From: Sphingomonas sp. DG1-23
GTDB lineage: Bacteria > Pseudomonadota > Alphaproteobacteria > Sphingomonadales > Sphingomonadaceae
NCBI RefSeq assembly: GCF_030730875.1
Contig: NZ_JAVAMA010000007.1
Span: 186,001 to 250,000 of the forward strand
Direction of reading: 5' to 3'
Length of the DNA stretch: 64,000 nt
Part shown: piece by piece, positions 1 through 9,582 of the stretch
How the letters are laid out: the number at the start of each line of letters is the position of its first letter
How positions within the stretch are numbered: position 1 is the stretch's first letter
Position numbers and translations under genes: made by a program
The notes under the pieces: model-generated
What the model was told of the DNA's origin: nothing
The model's input: the letters and a program-made list of their open reading frames with translations, nothing else
The model's database searches: none

Positions 1-1007
1 GCGGCTATGGCGCGCCCGACGAAACGGTGATGGACGCGCTTCGCGCGGTTCCCGATTCGGTGCTTTCCGCGCCGCTGGGCGAGCAGCGGGAGATCGGCGC
101 GGCGCTGGCGCAGCGTCTCGGTGGTCTCGATGCATTTGCGGCAAAGGCGCGCGTGGTGGCGTCGCTGCAGAAGCTCTTCACCGATACGATCGTATCCGTC
201 GTCACCGACGCCCTGGCTGGGGAAACGGGCGCGCGGCTCGCTTTGGGCGGTGGATGTGCGCTCAACATTCCGACCAATACCGAATTACGGCAACGATTGG
301 CCGCCGACGTCGCGGTCCCCCCGGCGTGCAACGATGCCGGACAGGCGTTGGGCGCCGGCATCTACGCCTCGCGATTCCATTTCGGCGAGGGCGCCGCGCC
401 GATCGACGTCTATTCCAACGGCATCGCCGAACCGGAAGCGGCCATCGTGGCGACCGCGGAGCGCCGCGGCTGGCAGGTCCGGCCCTATGATCGCGACCGC
501 GCGGCCGACGACCTTGCCGCGGGCGGGATAATCGCCTGGATCGATGGCGCTGCCGAGATCGGACCGCGCGCGCTCGGAGCGCGCTCGCTGCTGGGCAGCG
601 CAAATCACCAGGGCATGCGGAAACGGATGAGCGAAGGCGTCAAGGCGCGGCACTGGTTTCGTCCGCTCGCGCCGGTGGTCCGGGAGGAGACCTTCGAACG
701 ATTGTTTCCGGGACAGGCCAGCTCGCCGCATATGCTGCACAGCTACCGGGCCGCCGCGCTCGACGCGCCCGAAGCGCTGCACGTCGACGGGTCGGCACGC
801 ATCCAGACCTTGTCGCGACATGCCCGGCCCGAGCTGTGGCACCTGCTCGAACGATACGAGGGCATCGGGGGCGGCAATTGCCTGATCAATACGTCGCTGA
901 ACGGTCCCGGACGTCCGATCGCGCAGCGACTGGATCACGCGCTGGACGATCTGGAAGCCAGCGAAGTCGCGCTGGTCGTCTGCAACGGCCTCGCGCTGAG
1001 CCGATAG
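1..1007 (+). CDS. Carbamoyltransferase, NodU/CmcH family (3' part)
   Basis: The reading frame is open from the first bases (GYGAPDETV...), so the start lies outside the window. The C-terminal half of the NodU/CmcH fold is visible: GGCALN and NDAGQALGAGIYA in the ATP/carbamoyl-phosphate part, then GPRALGARSLLG and a terminal INTSLNGPGRPI segment matching the family's FN..GEP region. Family members transfer a carbamoyl group from carbamoyl phosphate to a hydroxyl of a sugar or antibiotic. Neighbouring exporters, glycosyltransferases and a methyltransferase suggest tailoring of an exported product. The substrate is unknown. Confidence 0.88.
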   Translation, partial: GYGAPDETVMDALRAVPDSVLSAPLGEQREIGAALAQRLGGLDAFAAKARVVASLQKLFTDTIVSVVTDALAGETGARLALGGGCALNIPTNTELRQRLAADVAVPPACNDAGQALGAGIYASRFHFGEGAAPIDVYSNGIAEPEAAIVATAERRGWQVRPYDRDRAADDLAAGGIIAWIDGAAEIGPRALGARSLLGSANHQGMRKRMSEGVKARHWFRPLAPVVREETFERLFPGQASSPHMLHSYRAAALDAPEALHVDGSARIQTLSRHARPELWHLLERYEGIGGGNCLINTSLNGPGRPIAQRLDHALDDLEASEVALVVCNGLALSR

Positions 1008-1044
1008 CGGGCGGAGCGCTATGCCGCCGGTCGGCATCGCGGTC

Positions 1045-1965
1045 CTAGGTTTTTGGCAGGAAGCGGACCATGACCCGTTGCCCTATCAGCAAGGGCCCTT
1101 CCGGCGCCGAGACGACGACTTCGAGCACGCGCTCGTCATTGCGTTCATAGGGATCGTCGGACTGAAGCGTTCGCGCGCCGAACACCGCGCCGAGCCGGAG
1201 GACGCGGCCGGGATAGACCTTGGACGAATCGGATTCCGGAACGATCTCCACGGGTTGCCCGACGCGTATCGCCGCGACGGTGGCCGCGCTGATCTGGGCG
1301 CGAACGATATGCGGCGCATCGGGCTGGAGCTCGAACATCGTGGAGACGTTGAGGGTCGAGGCGCCGCTGCCCGGATTGGCGTAGCGGCGAACGATCAGCC
1401 CCGACGAAGGGGCCCGGATATTGGTGAGTTCGAGGCTGTTCATCGCTTCCTGCTGCCGACTTCGCGCGGCTGCCGCGGCGGCCTCTTGTGCGAGCAGGTC
1501 CGCATGCGTCACCGCCAGCAGGTCTCGCGCCTGGTCCAGCCGCTGTTTCGGCACGAAGCCGCGATCGGCCAATGGACGGAGCCGCGCCAGTTCGCGCTCC
1601 GCCGAAGCGCGCTTCACCCGGAGCGAAGCGGCTGCCGCCGCTTCTTCGTCCGCGGCGGCCTGCGCGCTGCGGACGCGCAGTTGCGCTTCGGTATCGTCCT
1701 GGCGCGCCAACACCTGCCCTTTGGTGACGCGGTCCCCTTCCTGGACGAGGACGGTCTGCACGATCCCGGGCACGCGTGCCGCGATCGATATGATCCCCCC
1801 TTCCACATCGACCTTGCCGTTGCTGATCGCGGCGAACCGTTTGGGCGATGTCGCAGGGGCCGGCTGGGCATCGCTCGCGCTATGCAGCGAACGGTAGAGC
1901 AGCAATGCCAGAACAATCGCGGCAATTCCGAGCCAGACCCTGATCGGACGGAGCAACTGCAGCAT
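1045..1965 (-). CDS. HlyD/DevB-type periplasmic adaptor
   Basis: A 306-residue membrane fusion protein. It has one N-terminal membrane anchor (about residues 10-28, IRVWLGIAAIVLALLLY), a biotinyl-lipoyl-like segment (VDVEGGIISIAARVPG, then VQEGDRVTKGQVLA), an Ala/Glu-rich coiled-coil hairpin at about 90-175 and a beta-barrel return (APSSGLIVRRYANPG). It should link an inner-membrane ABC transporter to the outer membrane. The ATPase gene ends 1 nt upstream and the permease follows, giving permease-ATPase-adaptor order on the minus strand as in DevBCA/MacAB-type systems. Confidence 0.87.
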   Translation of the reverse strand: MLQLLRPIRVWLGIAAIVLALLLYRSLHSASDAQPAPATSPKRFAAISNGKVDVEGGIISIAARVPGIVQTVLVQEGDRVTKGQVLARQDDTEAQLRVRSAQAAADEEAAAAASLRVKRASAERELARLRPLADRGFVPKQRLDQARDLLAVTHADLLAQEAAAAAARSRQQEAMNSLELTNIRAPSSGLIVRRYANPGSGASTLNVSTMFELQPDAPHIVRAQISAATVAAIRVGQPVEIVPESDSSKVYPGRVLRLGAVFGARTLQSDDPYERNDERVLEVVVSAPEGPLLIGQRVMVRFLPKT

Positions 1966-1966
1966 G

Positions 1967-2758
1967 CTAGTCTTCTCGCTTCTGGAGATGCGGTGTCAAA
2001 GGCGCGTCGGGAGCTTGAATCCGCCCGTCCTCCATGCGCACGAGGCGATGGGCGTAGCTTTCCAGTCGCTGGTCGTGCGTGACGCAGATAATCGCGGCGC
2101 CACGCTGCCCGGCCGCTTGTTCTAGCAGGCGAATGACCGCTTCGCCATTTTCGCGATCGAGGGCCGAGGTAGGCTCGTCGGCGAACAGCAGCATCGGATC
2201 CTTGGCGATCGCGCGGGCGATCGCCACGCGTTGCTGCTCGCCGCCGGACAGTTCGGACGGTTTCTGATTGACCCTCGCGCCCAGCCCGACGCTGTCGAGG
2301 GCGGCCTCGGCACGGGTACGCGCCGCCGATGCGCTCATCCCGGTGCAGCGCAATACGATTGCGACCTGTTGCCACGCGGCGAGCGCCGGCGACAGGTTGA
2401 ACCCCTGGAAGACGAAGCCGCAATTGCGCAGGCGAAATCGGTCGCATTGCGCCGTCGAGAGCGAGCCGAGTTCGATGCCGAGAGCCTGCACGCTGCCTGA
2501 ATCCGGCAGGAGCAAACCGGAAAGGATCGCCAGCAAGGTCGATTTCCCCGAACCGGACGGACCCGTCAGCATGGTTATCTCGCCGCGTCTCGCGGTGAAG
2601 TCGACCGATGTCAGCACCTGCGATCGGGCCCGGCCCTTTCCCAGGCTCTTGCTGATCGCGTGTCCCGCCAACGCGATGTCGGATCGGGCCGGTGGCACCG
2701 CCGGCGGGGAGCGGGTGGCGAGCGAGCGGCGGAGCCGGTCCGGGAGCAGGTTGCGCAA
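1967..2758 (-). CDS. ABC transporter ATP-binding protein (LolD/DevA type)
   Basis: A 263-residue single nucleotide-binding domain. It has Walker A TGPSGSGKST, a Q-loop near GFVFQGFNLSPALA, signature [14 protein letters not shown], Walker B MLLFADEPTSALD and H-loop CVTHDQRLE. The [16 protein letters not shown] signature is typical of LolD/MacB/DevA ATPases that pair with FtsX-like permeases. About 35 residues precede the first beta strand (ISKSLGKG), so a shorter start is possible. It lies 16 nt after the permease and 1 nt before the adaptor and is probably cotranscribed with both. Confidence 0.9.
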   Translation of the reverse strand: MRNLLPDRLRRSLATRSPPAVPPARSDIALAGHAISKSLGKGRARSQVLTSVDFTARRGEITMLTGPSGSGKSTLLAILSGLLLPDSGSVQALGIELGSLSTAQCDRFRLRNCGFVFQGFNLSPALAAWQQVAIVLRCTGMSASAARTRAEAALDSVGLGARVNQKPSELSGGEQQRVAIARAIAKDPMLLFADEPTSALDRENGEAVIRLLEQAAGQRGAAIICVTHDQRLESYAHRLVRMEDGRIQAPDAPLTPHLQKRED

Positions 2759-2774
2759 CGCCGGGTTCCAGCCG

Positions 2775-3905
2775 TTACCGCAACAGATCCATCGGCTGCG
2801 CCTGCTTCAGCACGCGAAGCGCCGAAAGCCCCGCGAGCATGGCGACGCCCAGCAGCATCGCCATCACGATTATCGCGGCCTGCCACGAGAAGTCGAAGGG
2901 TACGGCGTAGCTGTCGGCCGCCCATGCCAGCAAGTGAACGCAGACGATCATGGCGACGCAGGAAATACCGAGCATCCAGAGGGCAAGTTCGAATACGATC
3001 TGGCGAAGCGCGGACATCGGAACGCCCAGTGCGCGCAATGCCGCGAACGGGCGGATTTCGGAAAGCAATGCGCTGCGCATCGATTGCGAGGTGACCCCGA
3101 GCCCGATTCCGAGACCGAGCAAGGCCGAGAAGCCGAGGGTCAGACCGATCACCTGCTTGGTCATGAAGCTGCGGCGGTTGATATGCGCGAGTTGCTCGCG
3201 GGGGTAAGCGTGGAAGCTGCCCTGGGCGATTTCGTTGAGTTCCGCGCTGGTCCGTTCGGCGCTGGCGGGATCATGAAGACCGATCAGCAACGTGCCCACA
3301 TAATGTGCGGGGGCATTCAGATCGAGCAGTCGCAAGGTGTCGCGCGACACGAATGCGACCGGCCGAAGCACCGAAGGATAGGTCGAGACCGTGCCGGCGA
3401 GTTCGACCAGGCGGCCGTTCAAGGTGAGGCGATCCCCCGTCTGGATGCCCATCCGCGACAGTAAAGATCGGTCGATCACGACCGTTCTGGGCTGCAGGAG
3501 CGCCGAGCGGGCGCTCTCCGGGAAATCGCCGGGAAGGGTGAGCGAGTTCGATTCCAGATCGATCCCGACGACATAGACCTGCTCCTGCGCGCGGCTCGCG
3601 CTGCCCGCGACCGTTGCCATCAATGTCGACTTGCCGTCGAGATCCTGCACCTGCCGGACGTTCGGGTGCATGAAGAGCAACGGCAGGTTTCGATCGGGCT
3701 GGACGCCGCCGGCGAAGCTTCGGTCTCCTGCCGGAAGCGCAATCAGATCCGCTCTCGAGCGATCGACGATCGCCGTTGTCGCGCCGCCAATCCCGGACAT
3801 CAGCGAAATCTGGCCGAGAATCAGAATGCCCGACAAGGATAGCGCAAATATCGCGCCTAAATACCGCCGGGATTCATGTAGCAGGATCGAGAGCGCAATA
3901 GTCAT
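2775..3905 (-). CDS. ABC transporter permease, FtsX/DevC-like
   Basis: A 376-residue permease with the FtsX topology: one N-terminal transmembrane helix (about 15-35), a large extracytoplasmic domain (about 40-240) and three C-terminal helices (about 255-365). The segment RPFAALRALGVPMSALRQIV matches the coupling region before the last helices. Its length is close to DevC (about 385 residues). With the ATPase and HlyD protein downstream it forms a complete MacB/DevCA-like exporter. The cargo is not evident; DevBCA exports glycolipids in cyanobacteria, which is only an analogy. Confidence 0.87.
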   Translation of the reverse strand: MTIALSILLHESRRYLGAIFALSLSGILILGQISLMSGIGGATTAIVDRSRADLIALPAGDRSFAGGVQPDRNLPLLFMHPNVRQVQDLDGKSTLMATVAGSASRAQEQVYVVGIDLESNSLTLPGDFPESARSALLQPRTVVIDRSLLSRMGIQTGDRLTLNGRLVELAGTVSTYPSVLRPVAFVSRDTLRLLDLNAPAHYVGTLLIGLHDPASAERTSAELNEIAQGSFHAYPREQLAHINRRSFMTKQVIGLTLGFSALLGLGIGLGVTSQSMRSALLSEIRPFAALRALGVPMSALRQIVFELALWMLGISCVAMIVCVHLLAWAADSYAVPFDFSWQAAIIVMAMLLGVAMLAGLSALRVLKQAQPMDLLR

Positions 3906-4103
3906 TTCCGCGGTTCGATCAATTATCCTGCTCCGGGGTAATTGTAGTCAGATCGGTCGTGCCGCGTCTTCTCACGATTAGTGCATGACATAACCGGCGT
4001 CGGGTAGGGGGTCAAGCAAACCCGGGCCAAGTTGCGCGAAGAGCGCGAGCCGCCGATATAGGGCCGCACTCGCCCGGTCGCTCGTTTCTGCGTGCGATCA
4101 CGG

Positions 4104-6257
4104 TCAGTTCTCGGCCATGGCGACGCCGTTGACCAGCGTGTGGATCTTCCCTTGTGCAAGCCTGTACACGCGATCCGCGGCAGCGATCGTGTCGGGTCGA
4201 TGCGCGATCATGATGCGGGTTATGCCGAGATTCGAGATCGCACGGTTCACGTCGCGTTCGGTTTGCAGGTCGAGATGGCTCGTCCCCTCGTCGAGCAACA
4301 GGATACGCGGCCGGCGGTACAGGGCGCGCGCGAGCAACAGGCGCTGGCGCTGGCCGCCCGATAGCGCCGTCCCCCAGTCGGAGACCGGGGTGTCGTAGGC
4401 CTCGGGCTTCGCCATGATTTCCGCGTCCAGGCCTGCGGTCCGGGCGCAGTGGCGTATCCAGTCGAGTTCGGAGTCTGCGTCGAAGAAGGTGATATTCTCC
4501 GCGAAGCTGCCCGCGACGAGCGTGTCTTCCTGCATCACCACGCCAAGCTGCGATCGCACTGCCGCGAGATCCCAGTCCGCTACGGGAACACCGTCCAGCA
4601 AAAGGGTGCCGGAGGATGGCTGAAGCAGAGTCACCATGAGCTTGAGCAACGTCGTCTTTCCTGCTCCGGAGGCGCCCGTGATCGCCACGAAGTCGCCCGC
4701 GGCGATGGTCAGGCTGGCGCGATCGAGAAGGAGGTGACGATTGCCGGGATAAGCGAAGCTCACATCGCGCAACTCGATTTCGCCGCGAAGCTCGCGGTTC
4801 AGGGCGACATCCTTGGCCAGGCATTCGCGATCGTGCAGGGCGATGTCGCTGATCCGCTCGAGCTGCACGTCGAGCATCTTGTAGCGCGTGCTTGCCTGAA
4901 GCAGCCGCATCGAGGCCGCGACGAAGTTCATCTTGTATATGATGAATGCGAACAGCATTCCGATCGTCATCTGGCCGCCGATCACCAGCAGCGCGCCGAC
5001 ATAGATGGTCAGCGTGGTCTCCAGCCCGCTGATCCCGTTCTCGACCATAGAGAGCGAGGCCTTCAGTCGGGCGAATGCCAGGCGCTTGCCGAGCGTCTCC
5101 TGAAAGCGGTCGCGCCACAGCGCTTCCCGCTTCGCCTCATGGGCCATCAGCTTGATGGCCTGGATCGAGCGCGCCGTCTCGACGAAGTGCGATCTCTCAT
5201 TCGCGGTCGCGCGCCACATTTCGTCTTCGTACGCGGTGAGGGAAGGCGCCGAGCGCACCCGGACCCACGCCATGAGGCCGAAGGCCGCCAGCGTCAGGAG
5301 GGTCATCAACGGACTGTAGAAGAACATCACCGCAAGCGTGAGGACTCCCATGACCCCGTCCACGAAGGCGGCAATCAGTTCGTGCGTGAAAAGGTCTTTG
5401 AGCTCGGAAGAGGAATCGAAGCGTGCGGTCATCTCGCCGATGGGACGCTCTTCGAACCAGCGCATCGGCAGGCGGATGAAATGCCGGAAGAGCTTGCCGA
5501 CGATGCGCTCGTGAATCGCTTGAGTCAGCTGGATCAACACGATGGCGCGCAGCCAGTCGATGCCGGTGCGGAGCAATGCGACGATCCCGAATCCCACGGC
5601 GAGAAGCGCGAGCAGTTCGGCGTCGTTGCGAGGCACGGCACGATCGAGCGACAGGCGCATATAATAGGGACTGGCAAGCACGAAGACCTGCAACAGGCAG
5701 GACAGGAATATGCCTTGTGCGATCTGCGCGACGAGCTTGTCGCCGGAGAGGATGGCGGCGCCCAGCTTCCTTCGGGCGGCCGAGCGCAGCTTGGCTTTGG
5801 CGTGGGCGTGCGAGCGCTGCGTCGACACGAGTTTCAGAAAATACCCGCCATATAGCGCTTTCGCGTCGTCGAGGCGCAGCGAGAGCTGTCCGTGCTCCGG
5901 GTCTCGTATCGCGCATCGGCCCCGCGCCACGCTGTCGAGCACTACGAACCGGCCTCGCCCCCATTGCAGGATCACCGGGAGCCCGGATCCGGCAAGGCTT
6001 TCGAGATCCTCGGCGTGCCAATTGCCCTGAAGACCCCAGTCATGTGCCCGGGTGACGAGTCCCTCGCGCTGGTCGTCGTCCCTGGTCTGATGCTCCGTGG
6101 CCGGGGGCGCCTCGGGCAGGCCATAGTGCCGGGCAATCATTGCGATGCAGGCGGCCTCGTCGGTAACGGTGGTGCTTCGGCGCACGACCGGCGGCGGCCG
6201 GCGACCCAAACGCCAGTTCGGTACCCTTGGCCGGGGCCGGATCCCCGCCTTGTTCAT
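4104..6257 (-). CDS. ABC exporter with degenerate C39-like N-terminal domain
   Basis: A fused exporter of about 717 residues: N-terminal C39-like domain (1-130), six-helix ABC membrane domain (about 150-440) and ATPase domain (Walker A TGASGAGKTT, signature LSGGQRQRLLLARAL, Walker B ILLLDEGTSHLD). In active C39 domains the catalytic Cys sits in (E/D)CGxAC; here the segment reads TDEAACIAMI, with Asp where that Cys should be, and the usual His before the FVVL strand is Arg (GRFVVL). It is therefore probably a non-cleaving C39-like domain as in HlyB, used for substrate docking. The start is uncertain: the frame is open to 6401, and ATG at 6308 is an alternative. It is divergent from the glycosyltransferase gene. 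Confidence 0.83.
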   Translation of the reverse strand: MNKAGIRPRPRVPNWRLGRRPPPVVRRSTTVTDEAACIAMIARHYGLPEAPPATEHQTRDDDQREGLVTRAHDWGLQGNWHAEDLESLAGSGLPVILQWGRGRFVVLDSVARGRCAIRDPEHGQLSLRLDDAKALYGGYFLKLVSTQRSHAHAKAKLRSAARRKLGAAILSGDKLVAQIAQGIFLSCLLQVFVLASPYYMRLSLDRAVPRNDAELLALLAVGFGIVALLRTGIDWLRAIVLIQLTQAIHERIVGKLFRHFIRLPMRWFEERPIGEMTARFDSSSELKDLFTHELIAAFVDGVMGVLTLAVMFFYSPLMTLLTLAAFGLMAWVRVRSAPSLTAYEDEMWRATANERSHFVETARSIQAIKLMAHEAKREALWRDRFQETLGKRLAFARLKASLSMVENGISGLETTLTIYVGALLVIGGQMTIGMLFAFIIYKMNFVAASMRLLQASTRYKMLDVQLERISDIALHDRECLAKDVALNRELRGEIELRDVSFAYPGNRHLLLDRASLTIAAGDFVAITGASGAGKTTLLKLMVTLLQPSSGTLLLDGVPVADWDLAAVRSQLGVVMQEDTLVAGSFAENITFFDADSELDWIRHCARTAGLDAEIMAKPEAYDTPVSDWGTALSGGQRQRLLLARALYRRPRILLLDEGTSHLDLQTERDVNRAISNLGITRIMIAHRPDTIAAADRVYRLAQGKIHTLVNGVAMAEN

Positions 6258-6448
6258 CCCGTCCCGCGGCTGGCGGAACCGGAGCTGCCCGCATCGTCCC
6301 TCCGGCATCGACGCGACAAGTCGTGGGCGGAGTTTGCGGCGGCATTGCTTCGCATGCGGACTCCCGTTTAATGGCTGCGCATTGTGCCGAGTGGACCTCA
6401 TCTTGTGGAGAGTGACAATAGTATATTCGATGATGTAGCATCGTGCCG

Positions 6449-8446
6449 ATGAGAGCTCGAAATCGCGTAGGCAGTTGGTCGAGCATCCGCGGCACGCCGC
6501 CTATCCGAAAGATCGGGCGGGCATTGAAGCAGAAACTCCGCAAGCGAAAACCGACCGTTTTGTTCTGCACCACCAATGGAGCGGGCATGGGGCATCTCAC
6601 CCGCGCTCTGTCGGTCGCAAAATCCCTCGAAATCATCGACGACAGTCGGGACATCGTGTTCCTGATAAGCACCCCCGATCTATCCATCACCCGCGCTGCC
6701 GGTTTCACGACCTATTACGTGCCCTATTTCGCCGATATACAGGGCGATATCGGGTGGGAGAACTGGAACGACTTCGTCAGATTGACCGCGCAGAGCATCT
6801 TTCGGAACCACGCGGTGGAGCTCGTCGTCTTCGACGGTTACGTGCCCTTTTTCGGGCTGATAGATGCGCTCGACAGAGTGCGCGACATCGCGCGTATCTG
6901 GATCCGGCGGGGAATGGAGAAACCGGAATCGACCCAGCTGCCCGACGAAATCGAGGCGGCATTCGATTATCTGCTGCGCCCGCAGGAGGCCGGCGCCGCG
7001 CCGGTTGCTTTCGACGGCAAGTCGATATCGGTGGATCCGATCATTTCCTTCGATCCGCAATCCTTGTGCGATCGGGCGGCCGCGCGCGAGAAGCTGGGAA
7101 TTCCGGCCGAGGCCGTCGCGGTTTACGTCCAGCTCGGCAGCGGCGCGAAGGTGAGCATCGAAAATGTTCTGAGGGACGTCATTTCGGCGCTCGCGGAACT
7201 TTCGCAAATTTATGTCGTCCTCGGAATGTCGCCTTTGGGCCGCGACGCGGCGCCGGCCTTGCCGCGCGGCAAGGTTCTGCGCAGCTATCCGAATTTCCCG
7301 CATCTGAACGCGTTCGATTTCGCCATTTCCGCGGCCGGGTACAACGCGGTCCACGAGTTTCTGGCATGCGGTCTGCCGGCGATCCTCATTCCCAGGGAGT
7401 CGCCGCAGGATACCGAAGACCAGCTCGCGCGCGCCTTGTCGGTGGAGCAGGCGTCGGCCGGGCTGGTCATGCGCTACGACGGCGGCGGCGCCGCTTTCCA
7501 GACCGGCTTGCGGGATGCGATCCGAACCATGTTGCTGGATGAGGTTCGCGCGCGAATGTCCGAAGCCGCGCATCGGCTGCTGCCCTCGACCGGAGCGCAC
7601 GCGGCCGCTGCCTTTGTCGCCAAGGTGCGATCGCCGGACCCCGAAAGAAATGCGCGGGCTTTGGCATCCCCTCCTTCGACGGCGCATATCCCGTCACTGG
7701 ACGAGTTGCGCAGGATCGCCCGGACCGACGAACCCGAGCTGACGCTCGTCGGCAAGCTGGTGGGGCGCGGCTCGACCGCGATCGACGTGGGCGGCGATAT
7801 CGGCCTTTACGCCTTGAGCCTCAGCGACGCCGGAGCGCGGGTGCTCGTGTTCGAATGTCGCCCGGACGCGGTGCGGCAGCTTCGCTTTCTTTTCGAGGGT
7901 CGCGACGTCGAAATCATCCCGACAGCGGCGAGCGACCGAAATGGCGCCGCGAGCCTCTTCGTTCCAGCGGGCGAGGGACGAATGCTCGGCTCGCGAGCCT
8001 CACTGGTGGAGACGGCGAACAACGGGGCCGCGCAAATACGCCACCCTGTGATGCTCCAGCGTATCGACGCGCTCACGCTGGAACATGTCGACCTGATCAA
8101 GATCGATGTGGAAGGGCATGAGCTGGAAGTGCTCCGCGGAGCCTCGGCGCTGATCGCGCGATGTCGCCCGGTCCTGCTCGTCGAGATCGAGGATCGGCAT
8201 CATCCGGGCCGATCCGGAGAGATTTTCCAGACGCTCGAGCGATGCGGCTACCGAGGCTGGTATCTGCATCGCGGAACGCTCAGAAGCGCCGAGAATTTCG
8301 ACTTCGCACATCTTCAGCAACCCGGACTTGCCAAGACGGCCGGCGGGCAACGCCACCCCGACTACATCAACAATTTCTTCTTTCTGCCCGCCGAACGGGA
8401 AGCTGAATTGCTTTCGAGATTGGGCGTATCGCGTGGCGTGGATTGA
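6449..8446 (+). CDS. Glycosyltransferase-FkbM methyltransferase fusion
   Basis: A 665-residue two-domain protein. Residues about 35-390 are a GT-B glycosyltransferase of MurG/UGT type: FCTTNGAGMGHLTRAL at the N-terminal acceptor domain and FAISAAGYNAVHEFLACGLPAILIP at the nucleotide-sugar site. Residues about 430-650 are an FkbM-type SAM-dependent methyltransferase: IDVGGDIGLYALSL (SAM loop), VFECRPDA, then DLIKIDVEGHELEVLRGA, the FkbM signature. One chain could glycosylate and O-methylate the same product. ATG 6449 was chosen; GTG 6443 is in frame. The next glycosyltransferase begins 4 nt after the stop, implying an operon. Confidence 0.87.
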   Translation: MRARNRVGSWSSIRGTPPIRKIGRALKQKLRKRKPTVLFCTTNGAGMGHLTRALSVAKSLEIIDDSRDIVFLISTPDLSITRAAGFTTYYVPYFADIQGDIGWENWNDFVRLTAQSIFRNHAVELVVFDGYVPFFGLIDALDRVRDIARIWIRRGMEKPESTQLPDEIEAAFDYLLRPQEAGAAPVAFDGKSISVDPIISFDPQSLCDRAAAREKLGIPAEAVAVYVQLGSGAKVSIENVLRDVISALAELSQIYVVLGMSPLGRDAAPALPRGKVLRSYPNFPHLNAFDFAISAAGYNAVHEFLACGLPAILIPRESPQDTEDQLARALSVEQASAGLVMRYDGGGAAFQTGLRDAIRTMLLDEVRARMSEAAHRLLPSTGAHAAAAFVAKVRSPDPERNARALASPPSTAHIPSLDELRRIARTDEPELTLVGKLVGRGSTAIDVGGDIGLYALSLSDAGARVLVFECRPDAVRQLRFLFEGRDVEIIPTAASDRNGAASLFVPAGEGRMLGSRASLVETANNGAAQIRHPVMLQRIDALTLEHVDLIKIDVEGHELEVLRGASALIARCRPVLLVEIEDRHHPGRSGEIFQTLERCGYRGWYLHRGTLRSAENFDFAHLQQPGLAKTAGGQRHPDYINNFFFLPAEREAELLSRLGVSRGVD

Positions 8447-8450
8447 GCCG

Positions 8451-9572
8451 ATGGAGGTCGGATGTGTTGATCCCGTCAAGCTCCTCTATTGGCCGCGCTA
8501 CACCAATCCGTATCAGCAGCTCTTCTATTCTGCGGCGCCAGAGGAGCTGGGGGCGGAGCACGGGCCGATCGAGGCCGCCTTGGCGGCGATCTCGGCAGAT
8601 CCTTCGAAAGCGGTCTGCTTTCACCTGCATTGGTTGAACCAGATCATCAGGGGCAACAGCAGCGAACTTCAGGCGCGCCGTGGAGTTTCCGATTTCCTGC
8701 GCCGGCTGGGCGCGTTCAAACGCGGCGGCGGGGTGTTCGCCTGGACGGTGCACAACCTCGCCTCTCACGACAGTCCGCATCCGGCGCTCGATCAAATGCT
8801 CGGCGCGCTGGTCGGCAAGGCGGCCGATATCGTGCTGTTGCACAGCGAATCCGCCGCTGCGGAGGTGCGACGCGTGTTCCCCGCCGTCGTCGGCAAGGAA
8901 CTGATGATCCGGCACGGCAATTATATCGGAACCTATCCCAACGAGATCACGCGTGCCGAGGCCCGACAGCGGCTCTCGATCGCGCAGGATGCACGGGTGC
9001 TTCTGTGCCTTGGGGCAATCCGTCCCTACAAGGGCATAGAGCAAATGATCGCGGTGCTGCCGAACGCGGCGCGCGGCGGACCACCGGTTCACCTGGTCGT
9101 TGCCGGGCGCCCGAGCGGCATGGAGGTATCCGGGATCGAGGCGGCCGCGTTGCGCTCTCATGTCCGGCTGACGCTCGAGCCGCAGGAGATTGCGCCGGAG
9201 GAGATGCAAGTCTTCCTCAATGCAGCCGACTGGATGGCGCTCCCGTATCGTCAGATCCTGACCTCGGGATCGGCGCTTCTCGGGCTTTCGTTCGGGGTGC
9301 CGGTGATTGCGCCGCGCAGGGGCACGCTGGTGGACCTGATCGAGGAAGGGCGGGATGGCTTGCTGTTCGATCCCTGCGAACCGGCGGGACTGGAACAGGC
9401 GCTGCGGACGGCTCTGTGCATGCCAGCCGCCATGCGCGAGGCGATGGCCCGCCGCGCGCTGAAGACGGCGCGGGCCCAGAGCTGGGCGAACGGGCAAGGC
9501 GAGTTCGTCGACCGGATCCGGCGGGTGCATGCCTTCCGCAATGCCGGCCTCGCCCAAGCTCGAGATAGTTGA
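8451..9572 (+). CDS. Glycosyltransferase family 4
   Basis: A 373-residue GT-B glycosyltransferase. The C-terminal half shows the GT4 pattern: LLCLGAIRPYKGIEQMI (donor-domain start), VHLVVAGRPSG, ADWMALPYRQILTSG, and LGLSFGVPVIAPRRGTLVDLI, a form of the E-x7-E motif. The N-terminal half carries FAWTVHNLASHD, common in GT4 enzymes. No signal peptide or membrane segment is visible, so it is probably cytoplasmic. It follows the GT-FkbM fusion by 4 nt and overlaps or abuts the asparagine-synthetase-like gene. Confidence 0.87.
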   Translation: MEVGCVDPVKLLYWPRYTNPYQQLFYSAAPEELGAEHGPIEAALAAISADPSKAVCFHLHWLNQIIRGNSSELQARRGVSDFLRRLGAFKRGGGVFAWTVHNLASHDSPHPALDQMLGALVGKAADIVLLHSESAAAEVRRVFPAVVGKELMIRHGNYIGTYPNEITRAEARQRLSIAQDARVLLCLGAIRPYKGIEQMIAVLPNAARGGPPVHLVVAGRPSGMEVSGIEAAALRSHVRLTLEPQEIAPEEMQVFLNAADWMALPYRQILTSGSALLGLSFGVPVIAPRRGTLVDLIEEGRDGLLFDPCEPAGLEQALRTALCMPAAMREAMARRALKTARAQSWANGQGEFVDRIRRVHAFRNAGLAQARDS

Positions 9573-9582
9573 GGACAAGCGG

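Noticed and set aside
1021..2082. 353-codon plus-strand open frame
   Set aside because: It is the antisense shadow of the HlyD/ATPase genes, which have full family motifs on the minus strand.
6040..6708. Frameshift in the C39-like exporter, suggested by a ribosome site (GGAGGG) before an out-of-frame ATG near 6290
   Set aside because: The in-frame N-terminus already reads into the C39-like domain without a break; the other frame gives no domain.
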